Source: Bacteroidota bacterium (GTDB taxonomy: Bacteria > Bacteroidota > Bacteroidia > Palsa-965). Taken from it: a DNA stretch of 64,000 nucleotides. The DNA lies in NCBI GenBank assembly GCA_006218065.1, contig VBWE01000001.1, positions 255,063 through 319,062 on the forward strand, in the 5' to 3' direction. A program made the position numbers and the translations under genes. Positions 27,184-35,945 of this stretch are shown piece by piece (the stretch's first letter is position 1; each line of letters starts with the position of its first letter). Below the pieces are notes generated by a model, which worked only from the letters and a program-made list of their open reading frames with translations, did no database searches and had not been told where the DNA came from.

Positions 27184-27306
27184 GCGGCGCGGATTAACCC
27201 CAAAAACCCGCGCCGCAAAACATGTAAGCGATTCAGTGGATTAACCCCAATAAACCCACTGGTCGCATTTGAAACTCAATCTTGTCACCGGGCGGTGAGG
27301 ATTGAG
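27184..27306 (+). ncRNA. Candidate structured RNA: tandem hairpins with a shared loop
   Basis: Three hairpins lie in the 365-base gap before the TPR kinase gene. Hairpin 1: GCGGCGCGG (27184-27192) with CCGCGCCGC (27208-27216). Hairpin 2: CAGTGG (27234-27239) with CCACTG (27256-27261). The stems differ but both enclose the same loop, starting ATTAACCCCAA and ending AAAC. Hairpin 3: CTCAATC (27275-27281) with GATTGAG (27300-27306), with an inner CACC/GGTG pair. No T-run follows on the plus strand, so these are not simple terminators. Strand is inferred from flanking genes. The remaining gap shows only a small inverted repeat near 27152. Confidence 0.35.
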
Positions 27307-27454
27307 CATTACAAAGATAACCCAAATTTTATAATTTATCCATGCTTTTTTGTTTGTCCCGGCCAATATTTTGCCCCTTCGTCGACATTCAGGAAAAATT
27401 GCCGGGAATCCGGTCTTTCCTGTGCCGGTTTTTTTTGTTGAAATTTGTTTTCTC

Positions 27455-29224
27455 ATGCGGCATTGGCGGTTTTTACTTTTCCTGTTTTTTATTCCCGCCT
27501 CCGTTCGGGCCGGGGATACGCTGAGCGATAAAAAACAGGTGCTGCTGCTCGACAGCCTGAGCTGGGAACTCCAGCCTTCGGATATCGACTCGGCCCTGGT
27601 CCTGGCCGGGGAGGCTTACCGCGGAGCCGTTTCGCTCAACGATACCGCCCTGCTCCTGCAAACACTGCGCACGATCGGTTCGGCCTGCGTAAGAAAAGGA
27701 TTTTACGAGCGCGGCGTCGACTATTATATGAAAGCGAAAATCATCGGCGAACGCCAGGATAATAATAATGTCCTCGCCAAAATTTACACCGGGCTGGCCG
27801 TGATTTACAAGCGCACGGAAAAATACGATCTCGCTTTACAGTATAACCGGAAAGCGCTGAAATCGGATCTCGAAACCGGCGACAGCAGCGGTATCGCGGC
27901 CGATTATAATAACATCGGCGTGGTTTTGCGTTACCTGAAACGGCCGCAGGAAGCGCTGAACTATTTCGCCGATGCCGTTGCCCTGCGCAGCCGGCTCGGC
28001 GAAAAGAAAAAACTTCCCGGCACGTATTCCAATATGGCCAACGCTTACTGCGACCTGGGTAAACACGAAGAAGCCGTTTCCATTTACCGCAAAGCGCTGC
28101 AGAACCGGGATCCCGTTCCTTCCGACGACCTGCTGATGGCCAACCTCGCCAACTGTATGATCCATCTCGGGCAGCCGGAAAAAGCGAAACTTGCACTCGA
28201 TACGGCGCTCGCGCTCGCGCATGAAAACAATAGTTTATACGCCCTGGGCATTGTGCACCAGTTCTTAGCCGAAGTGTATGAAAAAACCGGCGACACGCGC
28301 AAGGCGCTGGAAAATTTCAAACTCTTCCGGATGTACGAAGACTCCCTCAAGAAAGAAGATGCCGGGAGCAGGCTTGCCGAATTGCAGGAACAATATGAAT
28401 CGGCGAGAAAAGACCGGGACCTCGCGGAACTCGGGCAAAAAAACCTTTCGCTGCAGCTGGAGCAAACCCGCATCACACGCCTGGCCTGGATCACCGGGCT
28501 TTCGGCGGCCGTTATCCTGCTGCTTGTTCTTTTCCTTTTCCAGCGCAGGAGCCGCATCCAGAAAGCAAAGCAGCATGCCGCGCTGATCCGGGAAAAAGAA
28601 CGCGGGCTCAAAGTGACCCTCGAAGCCGTGGAAGCCGAACGCAGCCGGATGGCGCGCGACCTGCACGACGGGATCGCACAGCAGCTCGCCGCACTGAAAC
28701 TCTCGTGGCAGAAACTTACCGGCGACGTGAAATCAGGCAAAGCCGTGGCCACCGAAATGGAATCCACGCTCGATATTCTCGATGCAGCCGGGAAAGAAGT
28801 CCGTACCATGTCGCACACCATCATGCCGCCCGCGCTCAAACACCACGGGCTCGGCGCAGCGCTCAGCGACCTGGTTCAGAAAAGTTTTTCCGCCGGAACG
28901 ATCCGTTCTTCTTTCGACGATTTCACCGGGCAGGCCGTGATCCCGGAAAACACCGCGATCCATGTGTACCGCATCGCCCAGGAAATGATCAGCAACATTA
29001 TCCGGCATTCCGGCGCGAGCCATACGCAGGTACAGGTGCTCGTGCGCGAAGGACGGCTGATCCTGCGTATGGAGGACAACGGGAAAGGCTTTAACTTCGC
29101 TGCGGCGGGAGGAGGCATCGGCCTGACCAATATCAGCAACCGGGTCGCTATTCTCGGCGGAGAGCTGCGTTGCGAATCCGGGCAGGGAAAAGGAACCGCC
29201 TTTATCGTAAGATTACCGTTATGA
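27455..29224 (+). CDS. TPR-containing sensor histidine kinase (HisKA_3)
   Basis: 589 residues. Signal or anchor at the N-terminus (MRHWRFLLFLFFIPASVRAG), TPR repeats over about 60-300 (YNRKALKSDLETGDSSGIAADYNNIGVVLRYLKRPQEALNYFADAV-like pairs), a short coiled coil, a membrane helix at about 343-363, then a HisKA_3 dimerisation helix RMARDLHDGIAQQLAALKLSW with the phospho-accepting His in DLHDG, and a HATPase domain (MEDNGKGFNF, GGIGLTNISNRV). Start at 27455 is chosen for the signal sequence. It overlaps the response regulator gene (ATGA), forming a two-component pair. Confidence 0.92.
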   Translation: MRHWRFLLFLFFIPASVRAGDTLSDKKQVLLLDSLSWELQPSDIDSALVLAGEAYRGAVSLNDTALLLQTLRTIGSACVRKGFYERGVDYYMKAKIIGERQDNNNVLAKIYTGLAVIYKRTEKYDLALQYNRKALKSDLETGDSSGIAADYNNIGVVLRYLKRPQEALNYFADAVALRSRLGEKKKLPGTYSNMANAYCDLGKHEEAVSIYRKALQNRDPVPSDDLLMANLANCMIHLGQPEKAKLALDTALALAHENNSLYALGIVHQFLAEVYEKTGDTRKALENFKLFRMYEDSLKKEDAGSRLAELQEQYESARKDRDLAELGQKNLSLQLEQTRITRLAWITGLSAAVILLLVLFLFQRRSRIQKAKQHAALIREKERGLKVTLEAVEAERSRMARDLHDGIAQQLAALKLSWQKLTGDVKSGKAVATEMESTLDILDAAGKEVRTMSHTIMPPALKHHGLGAALSDLVQKSFSAGTIRSSFDDFTGQAVIPENTAIHVYRIAQEMISNIIRHSGASHTQVQVLVREGRLILRMEDNGKGFNFAAAGGGIGLTNISNRVAILGGELRCESGQGKGTAFIVRLPL

Positions 29225-29868
29225 ACAAACCGGTCCGCATACTGATTGCCGATGATCACCGTCTGATGGCGGAAGGACTGGCCCTGGTTTTTAACGAAGC
29301 GAACGGATTTTTCGTTTGCGGAACGGCGGCCAACGGCGTGGAAGCGGTTGCGCTGTTCAACAAGCTGCGCCCGGATATCGTACTGATGGATATCGACATG
29401 CCGCAGATGAACGGCATCGAAGCGACATCCGCCATCATCAAAACGGATCCCGATCAGAAAATCCTCCTGCTCACCATGCACGATCAGCGCTCGCTCCTGC
29501 GCAAAGCGCTCGATGCAGGCGCGTCGGGTGTTGTGCTGAAAATTGCAGGCAGCGAAGAATTGCTCAAAGCCGTGCACGAAATTCTCGCCGGGGGCCGGTA
29601 CATTTCGGAAGAAGCGCGCGCCGCACTCGACGGGAAAAGCGACAGCGGAATAAAGACGGATGAAGAGCCGGCCGAACAACTTACTTCCCGCGAAATCGAA
29701 ATTATCCGCCTCATCGCCGAGGGCCTGACGAATACGGAGATCGGGGAAAAACTGTTCATCAGCCCGCGAACAGTAGATACGCACCGCACCAATATTTTCC
29801 GGAAACTGAACGTCTCCAATGCCGCCGACCTGATCCGCTACGGATTCCGTTCGGGACTGCTGAAATAA
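29221..29868 (+). CDS. LuxR/NarL family response regulator
   Basis: 215 residues: receiver domain (VRILIADDHRLMAEGL, phospho-acceptor D57 in VLMDIDMPQMNG, K in VLKIAGS) and a C-terminal LuxR helix-turn-helix (LTSREIEIIRLIAEGLTNTEIGEKLFISPRTVDTHRTNIFRKL). Its ATG overlaps the kinase stop, so the TPR kinase upstream is its cognate partner. An in-frame extension to 29170 lies wholly within the kinase gene. Confidence 0.94.
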   Translation: MNKPVRILIADDHRLMAEGLALVFNEANGFFVCGTAANGVEAVALFNKLRPDIVLMDIDMPQMNGIEATSAIIKTDPDQKILLLTMHDQRSLLRKALDAGASGVVLKIAGSEELLKAVHEILAGGRYISEEARAALDGKSDSGIKTDEEPAEQLTSREIEIIRLIAEGLTNTEIGEKLFISPRTVDTHRTNIFRKLNVSNAADLIRYGFRSGLLK

Positions 29869-29869
29869 T

Positions 29870-29946
29870 TTCCGATTGGCGATTTTGGATTTGCGATTGG
29901 AGTCGGCTTACAATCGCCAATCCAAAATCGGCAATCCAAAATCCGG
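29870..29946. repeat. Imperfect inverted repeat of GATTTTGGATT-type units
   Basis: Left arm CGATTGGCGATTTTGGAT... (29873-29900) and right arm CAATCGCCAATCCAAAATCGG... (29911-29937) are near-complementary and each contains sub-repeats of ATTTTGGATT. It separates two convergent genes and could act as a bidirectional terminator, but there is no strong T-run. Confidence 0.5.
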
Positions 29947-30015
29947 AAAAGGATCTCTTCCGAAATCAACGATACATAAAATGAACCTGGTACTTTGAGG
30001 AATGCAATACGTTCC

Positions 30016-30765
30016 TCAAACGATCATATTCTCCACGGCGAAGCGAACCAGTCCGGCGGTGTTTTTCACTTCCACTTTCCGGAGCAGGTTCCGGCGATGG
30101 GTTTCCACCGTGGGAATGCTGATGTTGAGTTCTTCCGCAATCTGTTTGGTACTGTATTCACGGGCGATCAGGCGAAGCACGTCATACTCGCGGCGCGTGA
30201 TGCTGCGGATGACTTTGTCACTTCCGTTGCTCACCATGGCGCGGAGCATCTGCTTCAGCTCCTGCTGTGTTTCCGTCTGGCGGGTAACATCGAGCGCAAT
30301 GCAGATTACCGAACTCACTTTTCCTTTTTCCTCGCGCTGCAGCGGGGCCACCGTCGCGCTCATAATATGCTCTTCGTTGTACGAGTCGTGCATATGAAGC
30401 AGCGTCTTGTACTCGTTGCCTTTCCGGGAATTAAAATACTCCACGGCCTGCTGAATGTGGTGAAAATCGTCGCGCCCGATCAGCTCGCGCAAAAATTTCG
30501 TTCCCCCGTTCATCGCCTGGTCTGTTGTAAAACCCAGCAACTGCTTCAGCCGCTGGTTCACCCAGGTGATCCGGTTGCGCGTGGTGTCGATCATAAAAAT
30601 AACAGCGGGGACATGGTTCATCACCAGGTCCAGCAGCTCCTGCTTTTTCTGCAGTTCACGATTCTGACGGGTGATTTTTTCCGACAGCTCTTTCAGATGC
30701 ACAAATGCATCCGATGCCTGGTTGAGGCGTTGCGCCATCAACAAGTCATATTCCGATCCGGTCAT
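30016..30765 (-). CDS. PAS domain LuxR-type transcriptional regulator
   Basis: 249 residues: N-terminal short coiled coil (ELSEKITRQNRELQKKQELL), a PAS domain (about 45-160: LVMNHVPAVIFMIDTTRNRITWVNQRLKQLLGFT...), and a C-terminal LuxR helix-turn-helix (ITRREYDVLRLIAREYSTKQIAEELNISIPTVETHRRNLLRKVEV). No receiver domain, so the input is presumably a small molecule or redox cue through PAS. It stands alone; targets are unknown. Confidence 0.88.
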   Translation of the reverse strand: MTGSEYDLLMAQRLNQASDAFVHLKELSEKITRQNRELQKKQELLDLVMNHVPAVIFMIDTTRNRITWVNQRLKQLLGFTTDQAMNGGTKFLRELIGRDDFHHIQQAVEYFNSRKGNEYKTLLHMHDSYNEEHIMSATVAPLQREEKGKVSSVICIALDVTRQTETQQELKQMLRAMVSNGSDKVIRSITRREYDVLRLIAREYSTKQIAEELNISIPTVETHRRNLLRKVEVKNTAGLVRFAVENMIV

Positions 30766-30971
30766 TGTTCTCTCTTCCTTTTACTAATTGGTACTATGCA
30801 GCTTCGAAGGTGGTGCTGTGTTGTGTTATACGGGTACTCAAAAAACGGGAAAAGCATCGGATTCCACAAGTAAAATAGACCGGCGGCACTATTTCGGTAA
30901 CAAAAGGTATCTCCGGGGCAATGAATGTTTTTGCGACATTCGGGGAAATGCAGGACAAGCCCGGCTTTTCC

Positions 30972-30979
30972 TATTTTTG
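30972..30979 (+). promoter_or_regulatory. -7 box of the serine hydrolase promoter
   Basis: TATTTTTG, an exact TAnnTTTG match, 20 bases before the ATG at 31000. The 234-base gap upstream shows nothing else I can support. Confidence 0.5.
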
Positions 30980-30999
30980 ATCAAACCAATTCCTGTCGT

Positions 31000-32520
31000 A
31001 TGAAGCGCTCCGTTTTCCTTTTTCTCCTGCTTTTTTCCGCTTCGCTGGCTGCGCAGAAAATTCCCGCTTTTGTTACCGACAGTCTCGACGGGTACATGGA
31101 GCGCGCACTGAAACAATGGAATCTTCCCGGCGTGGCCATCGCCGTTGTGAAAGACGGCAAAGTTATCCTGGCTAAAGGTTACGGCGTCCGTGAAATCGGG
31201 CAGCCCGGCAAAGTGGATGAAAATTCGCTTTTCATGATCGCCTCCTGCACCAAAGCGTTTACCGCAACCGCGCTGGCGATGCTTGAAAGCGAAAAGAAAA
31301 TGGCGCTCGACCAGCCCGTTTCACAATGGCTCGGCGATTTCCGGCTCTATGATTCGCTGGCCGGCAAACAGTGTGCGGTCCGTGATCTTCTGTGTCACCG
31401 CCTCGGTTTCGGAACATTCCAGGGCGATTTCATTCACTGGGATTCCGACCTTTCACGGAAAGAAATCATCCGGCAAATGGCGAAGTACGAACCGAAATAC
31501 GGGTTTCGTGCGCACTTTGGTTACTGCAACGCCGCATTTACTGCCGCCGGGCAAATCATTCCCGAAGTTACTTCCGGCATTCCCTGGGATGATTTTGTAC
31601 GCACCCGTTTTTTCGAACCGCTCGGCATGTCGCGCACAACCACGCAGCACAAATACATCATTTCCGACGCCAACGCCTGCCGCCCGCATACGCGTATTGA
31701 TGGGAAAGAACAGGTTTTTGCGTATGATAATGTCGATAATCTCGGGCCGGCTGCTTCGATCAATTCCTGCGTAAACGATTTATCGAAATGGGTCCTGATG
31801 CAGCTCGACAGCGGGAGATTCAACGGCAAAAAAATCGTGCCTTTTGATGTGCTGCAGGAAACACGCGCGCCGCAGATCATGATGGAAAATAATGCCCCGC
31901 TGTTCCCGAGCACACATTTCAACGCCTACGGACTGGGCTGGTTCCTGCGCGATTATTCCGGCAGGAAAATCATCTGGCACGACGGCGGCGCGGGAGGGTT
32001 TTTATCCAACATCACGATCGTTCCCGAAGAACGGCTGGGCTTTGTCATCCTCACCAACAGCGACAACAACGCGATCTTCGAAGCCCTGCATCACCAGCTG
32101 CTCGATGCATTTTTCGGAAACCCGTACCGCAATTACAGCAACATTTACCAGAAATGGCAAAGCGCCCAGGTGAAAAACCAGGACGCCGATCTGAAGAAAA
32201 GCAAAGAGCTCGTCGCGAAGAAAAAAACGCCGCCCGTTCCGTTGAAAGCATTCGCAGGAACTTATTCCAATCTCTTGTACGGAACGATAAGCATCGAAGA
32301 AAAAAACGGCGTACTCGTGATGAGCATGCAGCACCACCCGAAGATCGGCGCCATACTGGAGTACCGCGACGGGAATACATTACTGTGCACGTACAAAAAT
32401 CCTGTTTTCGGAATTCGCGTAACGCCGTTTGAAATCGCCGATAAAAAACTGCGGTCGGTTACGCTTTCCGCCAACGAGTTTCTGGATTACGGGACGTATG
32501 AGTTTGTGAAGCAGGAATAG
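31000..32520 (+). CDS. Serine hydrolase, beta-lactamase class C-like (DUF3471 tail)
   Basis: 506 residues with signal peptide MKRSVFLFLLLFSASLAAQ. The penicillin-binding-protein-like fold shows SxxK as S82-C-T-K85, YxN as Y175-C-N177, and HDGGAGGFLSN as the third motif. The last 100 residues (PLKAFAGTYSNLLYGTISIEEKNGVLVM) match the DUF3471-type C-terminal domain of periplasmic family members. Such enzymes hydrolyse esters or D-amino-acid peptides; beta-lactam hydrolysis is not implied. The ORF's upstream extension to 30925 runs through the promoter and is rejected. Confidence 0.9.
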   Translation: MKRSVFLFLLLFSASLAAQKIPAFVTDSLDGYMERALKQWNLPGVAIAVVKDGKVILAKGYGVREIGQPGKVDENSLFMIASCTKAFTATALAMLESEKKMALDQPVSQWLGDFRLYDSLAGKQCAVRDLLCHRLGFGTFQGDFIHWDSDLSRKEIIRQMAKYEPKYGFRAHFGYCNAAFTAAGQIIPEVTSGIPWDDFVRTRFFEPLGMSRTTTQHKYIISDANACRPHTRIDGKEQVFAYDNVDNLGPAASINSCVNDLSKWVLMQLDSGRFNGKKIVPFDVLQETRAPQIMMENNAPLFPSTHFNAYGLGWFLRDYSGRKIIWHDGGAGGFLSNITIVPEERLGFVILTNSDNNAIFEALHHQLLDAFFGNPYRNYSNIYQKWQSAQVKNQDADLKKSKELVAKKKTPPVPLKAFAGTYSNLLYGTISIEEKNGVLVMSMQHHPKIGAILEYRDGNTLLCTYKNPVFGIRVTPFEIADKKLRSVTLSANEFLDYGTYEFVKQE

Positions 32521-32531
32521 CCCGAAATTCT

Positions 32532-33257
32532 TTACCCCATCACCTCTTCCAGCACCTTGTGCGATTTGACATCACGCATGTTTTCCAGGTGCATTTCATA
32601 ATACCAGAGCAACCGTTCCAGCAGGCGCCGGCGGTCCAAATTACCGATCGTGAATTCCTGCATGTTCTCGTAATTCGTTTGCATCAGCCGGAGTAATTTT
32701 TCCCCCAGTTCCGGCTCCAGGAAATACGGGTGATGCGGCTCGGTAGCCCGGAAAACACCTTCCTGCAGGTCAAAAATTTTATGTGCCGGCGATTCTGCGC
32801 TGTGCGGAAAGAATCCGAGATACCGCGAGAGCTGAAGTAAAAAACACAAGTGAAAATTATGACAACTGCCGGTTTCCAGGTCGAGAATCTGCAGCGAATG
32901 CGAAAGGAATTCAAACAGTCCCGGATTTTTTTCTTCCTCGCGGATGGCTTTGTAAAGCACTTCGGCCAGGAAAAGCGCGATGCTGGTTTTCACGATGTCT
33001 TCGTGAATATGCCGGTACGGCGCTTTGCAGCCGATTTCCATAATGCGCTGGAGACGGCTTTTCGCTTTATGCTGCACGACCAGCTCCACCTGCATCAGCG
33101 GCTGCAGCAAATTGCCTTTCGCTTTTCCGCGCTTGCTGCGCGCACCGCTTACGATGTAGGATTGCAGGCCGAATTGTTCGGTATAAATTTTCGCAATAAG
33201 ACTGCTGTCGGAATACGGGATGGTGTGAAGAACGATTCCCCGCGTATGATGCAGCAT
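32532..33257 (-). CDS. recO: DNA repair protein RecO
   Basis: 241 residues: N-terminal OB fold (HHTRGIVLHTIPYSDSSLIAKIYTEQFGLQSYIVSGARS) and helical C-terminal domain. Works with RecR and RecF to load RecA at gaps. The zinc-finger cysteines found in some RecO proteins are not evident, as is common in Bacteroidota. It begins one base after the porZ stop, so it is the second gene of the porZ-recO transcript. Confidence 0.92.
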   Translation of the reverse strand: MLHHTRGIVLHTIPYSDSSLIAKIYTEQFGLQSYIVSGARSKRGKAKGNLLQPLMQVELVVQHKAKSRLQRIMEIGCKAPYRHIHEDIVKTSIALFLAEVLYKAIREEEKNPGLFEFLSHSLQILDLETGSCHNFHLCFLLQLSRYLGFFPHSAESPAHKIFDLQEGVFRATEPHHPYFLEPELGEKLLRLMQTNYENMQEFTIGNLDRRRLLERLLWYYEMHLENMRDVKSHKVLEEVMG

Positions 33258-33258
33258 C

Positions 33259-35631
33259 TCAGTTTATGAAAAGGATCTTGGTAACGGCTGTTTCCGTACC
33301 GTCCTCATTGGTGATGAAGACCAGGTATACGCCGCTCGCAGCCCGTTCGCCCTTGAAGTTATTTCCGCTCCACGTCGCTTGTCCGCCAAGCGCCTTGGTT
33401 TTGTAAATCACATTGCCGCGTACGTCCGCTATTTTTACGTCTGCATCTTTCACTAAGCCCGTGATCGCGATGATTCCGTCGTATTCCGGGCGGACCGGGT
33501 TCGGGAAAGCATACACATCACCGTTGGTTTCTCCGCCTTCAGTAGCATCGCTTCGGTAGGAAACAATGCCTTTGTCCGTACCGAAAAACACTTCGCCCGT
33601 GGCCTGGTTGATCGCGATCGAAGTGATCGAGTTCGACAGCAGCGGACTGTTGTCCACATCAAAATGCGCGATCTGCTGGGTGCCGTCTTCCGACATTAAG
33701 AACACCCCGCCGCTCTCGGTGCCGATCCATTTGCGGTTCGCTCCGTCCACCGCTATCGCCGTTACAATCTGCGTTTCCAGCAGGATCTGGATGTACCCGC
33801 CGTAGTCGATCAATATCTGCTGGGCATCAAAGCCGCTGCTGTTAAATACGTTTTCCGGTGAGTAGAAAACACAAATTCCTTTATCCGTTCCTACCCAGAT
33901 CTCCCCGTCGCGGTCCTCGGCGATGCACAGCACATCCGTGCCCGAGAGATTACCTGCGCCGGGAGTGAAACTGAGTTTTTTCTTTTTATCGTCCGTGGTG
34001 TTCGACAGGGTGCCGCTTTCATCAAAAACCATCAGGCCGCTTCCGCGCGGAAGGATGATCCATTTTTGTTTGATCTTGGTAACGATTAGTCCGCCTACGG
34101 TTGTCCCGGTACTCACTAACCCGGTAAAGTCATACGACTGCCAGGTATTATCCGCTTTTTTTACACTCAGGCAGGAAGTGGTATTGGAGTTTGTCATCCA
34201 CAGGTTATTGTCTTCATCAAATCCAAGACCGCCGACGCCGACCCACTGGAACGAATTGCTCGAACTGAGCGTACTGTTGTAATTATCATAAACCGTGGAA
34301 ATGTTCCCGTTGCGGAAATCCACAAGACCTTTCCCCCAGGAGCCGAAATAATAATGGTTCACATCATCCGGGTCGATCGCTACTGCGAGAATATCCCAAA
34401 GCGTGTCAAAGCCCGGGTTCAGGTCGCGGTTCAGCGTGCTCCACAAATCCTGCTTGTAATTAAAAACGCCTTCGATGTTGAACGTATTCCCCCATGCGTC
34501 GTTCTTATTGCCCGGCGCCACCAGCAGGTTGTTCTCCTTCAGATCCATACTGTATGCGCTTGGCGTACCCGGCCCGTTCGGATAAAAAATCGTGCCGTTG
34601 GAAATATTGTCGATCCGCACAAGCCCGTTTCGTTTGTCGGCAATCCAGAGCACTTTTCCTTCGTCAACAAAAATGTCTTTCGGCCATGGATTTATGTTTG
34701 GTCCGCTGCCGTTGTATGTGTACAGGTTTTCCAGGCTGAACGACGGAGTAAAAACCATCGTGTCGTAAATGAAAACATTGTAGTTCAGTCCGAGATACAG
34801 TTTTTCATTCGTGGCCGACATCCCGTTAAGTTCATGCGATCCTGCGGGAAACCCGGGGAATGTATCCCAGGCAGCCGTCGAAACCTTAAAGCAGAAAAGC
34901 GTATCGTCCTCGTAGGAATTCGAAAGAATTCTTTTCGAGAAATTCGCCATCAGCCTGCCGTGATACATAACCAGGTGGTTGTACGGACCGGTTGGAATGG
35001 CCGTGAACTTTGTCCACGACGTAAAATTTGCCAGGTTCGGGTCGCTTAGCGAAGCATAATACACCCCGGCATCCGTCCCGGCATAAATGGTATTGCCGTC
35101 GGAAGTGATTTCATATACTTCCAGGTACGAACCGTTCGGACCGATATAATATGTGTCTTTGATCTCTTTCCGGTCCATATCCACCACCACGATGCCGAAC
35201 CCGCAGGCCACGTAAGCCAGGTTGCCGATAAAATGCATACTGTTGATGGTCTTGTTACCGATGATCTGCGCATTCTTGATGTCCGGGATATTGACGATCG
35301 TTTTGCCTTTGATGATATCGATGTTCGCGTTTTTGTATCCTACAAAAAGCTCGCCGGTGAATGGATTCCAGCCGATATTTTTAATCGTGATGTCGGAAAG
35401 CCCGCTCACCTTGTTGATCCGTTCGATACTGTTGTCGGCGCGGTTTACGGCAAAAAGGCCGCTCTCGGTAGCAGCATACATGGTAGTATTATTCCCTGCA
35501 GCGGAAATACAGCTGCGATAAGGTAAATGAATCTGCCATTGGCCGATTCCGATCTGCTGGGCAGAGACCCCGAATACCTGGAAAATAACGACCGCGGCCA
35601 GTAATAACCGAAGCATATTGATTGATTTCAT
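33259..35631 (-). CDS. porZ: Type IX secretion system protein PorZ
   Basis: 790 residues, near the length of known PorZ. Signal peptide (LLLAAVVIFQVFGVSA), N-terminal propeller beginning IGIGQWQIHLPYRSC and containing YAATESGLFAVNRADNSIERINKVSGLSD, further propeller repeats (GEIWVGTDKGICVF, RKWIGTESGGVFLM), and a C-terminal sorting-type domain (VYAFPNPVRPEYDGIIAI... GVYLVFITNEDG). PorZ is an outer-surface component that supplies anionic lipopolysaccharide to the PorU sortase. Adjacency to recO is a familiar arrangement in Bacteroidota. Confidence 0.85.
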   Translation of the reverse strand: MKSINMLRLLLAAVVIFQVFGVSAQQIGIGQWQIHLPYRSCISAAGNNTTMYAATESGLFAVNRADNSIERINKVSGLSDITIKNIGWNPFTGELFVGYKNANIDIIKGKTIVNIPDIKNAQIIGNKTINSMHFIGNLAYVACGFGIVVVDMDRKEIKDTYYIGPNGSYLEVYEITSDGNTIYAGTDAGVYYASLSDPNLANFTSWTKFTAIPTGPYNHLVMYHGRLMANFSKRILSNSYEDDTLFCFKVSTAAWDTFPGFPAGSHELNGMSATNEKLYLGLNYNVFIYDTMVFTPSFSLENLYTYNGSGPNINPWPKDIFVDEGKVLWIADKRNGLVRIDNISNGTIFYPNGPGTPSAYSMDLKENNLLVAPGNKNDAWGNTFNIEGVFNYKQDLWSTLNRDLNPGFDTLWDILAVAIDPDDVNHYYFGSWGKGLVDFRNGNISTVYDNYNSTLSSSNSFQWVGVGGLGFDEDNNLWMTNSNTTSCLSVKKADNTWQSYDFTGLVSTGTTVGGLIVTKIKQKWIILPRGSGLMVFDESGTLSNTTDDKKKKLSFTPGAGNLSGTDVLCIAEDRDGEIWVGTDKGICVFYSPENVFNSSGFDAQQILIDYGGYIQILLETQIVTAIAVDGANRKWIGTESGGVFLMSEDGTQQIAHFDVDNSPLLSNSITSIAINQATGEVFFGTDKGIVSYRSDATEGGETNGDVYAFPNPVRPEYDGIIAITGLVKDADVKIADVRGNVIYKTKALGGQATWSGNNFKGERAASGVYLVFITNEDGTETAVTKILFIN

Positions 35632-35718
35632 GTGCCTTACGAAATTACGGATTTGTAGCGAGCTATAAACTTCATTTTCCCTGTTTTATTGTATTCTGCT
35701 GCCTTTTTCACGAATTCT

Positions 35719-35726
35719 TATCTTTG
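35719..35726 (+). promoter_or_regulatory. -7 box upstream of the tRNA-Arg locus
   Basis: TATCTTTG is an exact TAnnTTTG match. It lies about 30 bases before the degenerate tRNA copy and 141 bases before the intact tRNA. Confidence 0.45.
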
Positions 35727-35758
35727 CACTCCTTCTGCCGAGGGGCTGCATCATTCTT

Positions 35759-35827
35759 CCGATAATTAGGGATGGATAGAATGACAGTCCCGATAGCTAT
35801 CGGGACCGGTTCTGTTGGTTGGGGGGG
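35759..35827 (+). pseudogene. Degenerate tRNA-Arg copy interrupted by an 18-bp palindrome
   Basis: TGGATAGAATGACAG (35773-35787) and CCGGTTCTGTTGGTTGGGGG (35806-35825) are identical to 35883-35897 and 35901-35920 of the intact tRNA-Arg. Between them, the three anticodon-loop bases ATT are replaced by TCCCGATAGCTATCGGGA (35788-35805), a perfect palindrome. The stretch CCGATAATTAGGGA just before may be a decayed acceptor/D-arm. The T-arm's 3' half and the 3' acceptor strand are missing, so it cannot fold as a tRNA. Confidence 0.65.
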
Positions 35828-35866
35828 AATTAAAAATACAAGTATTAAAATTTATCGTTCTTTTTT

Positions 35867-35940
35867 GGCTCCGTAGTTCAACTGGATAGAATGACAGATT
35901 CCGGTTCTGTTGGTTGGGGGTTCGAATCCCTCCGGAGTCA
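35867..35940 (+). tRNA. tRNA-Arg (anticodon CCG)
   Basis: 74 bases. Acceptor GGCTCCG/CGGAGTC (one G-T pair) with discriminator A; D-arm GTTC/GAAT; anticodon stem ACAGA/TCTGT with loop TTCCGGT, anticodon CCG, reading CGG; variable TGGTT; T-arm GGGGG-TTCGAAT-CCCTC. CCA is not encoded. Confidence 0.92.
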
Positions 35941-35945
35941 CGGAT

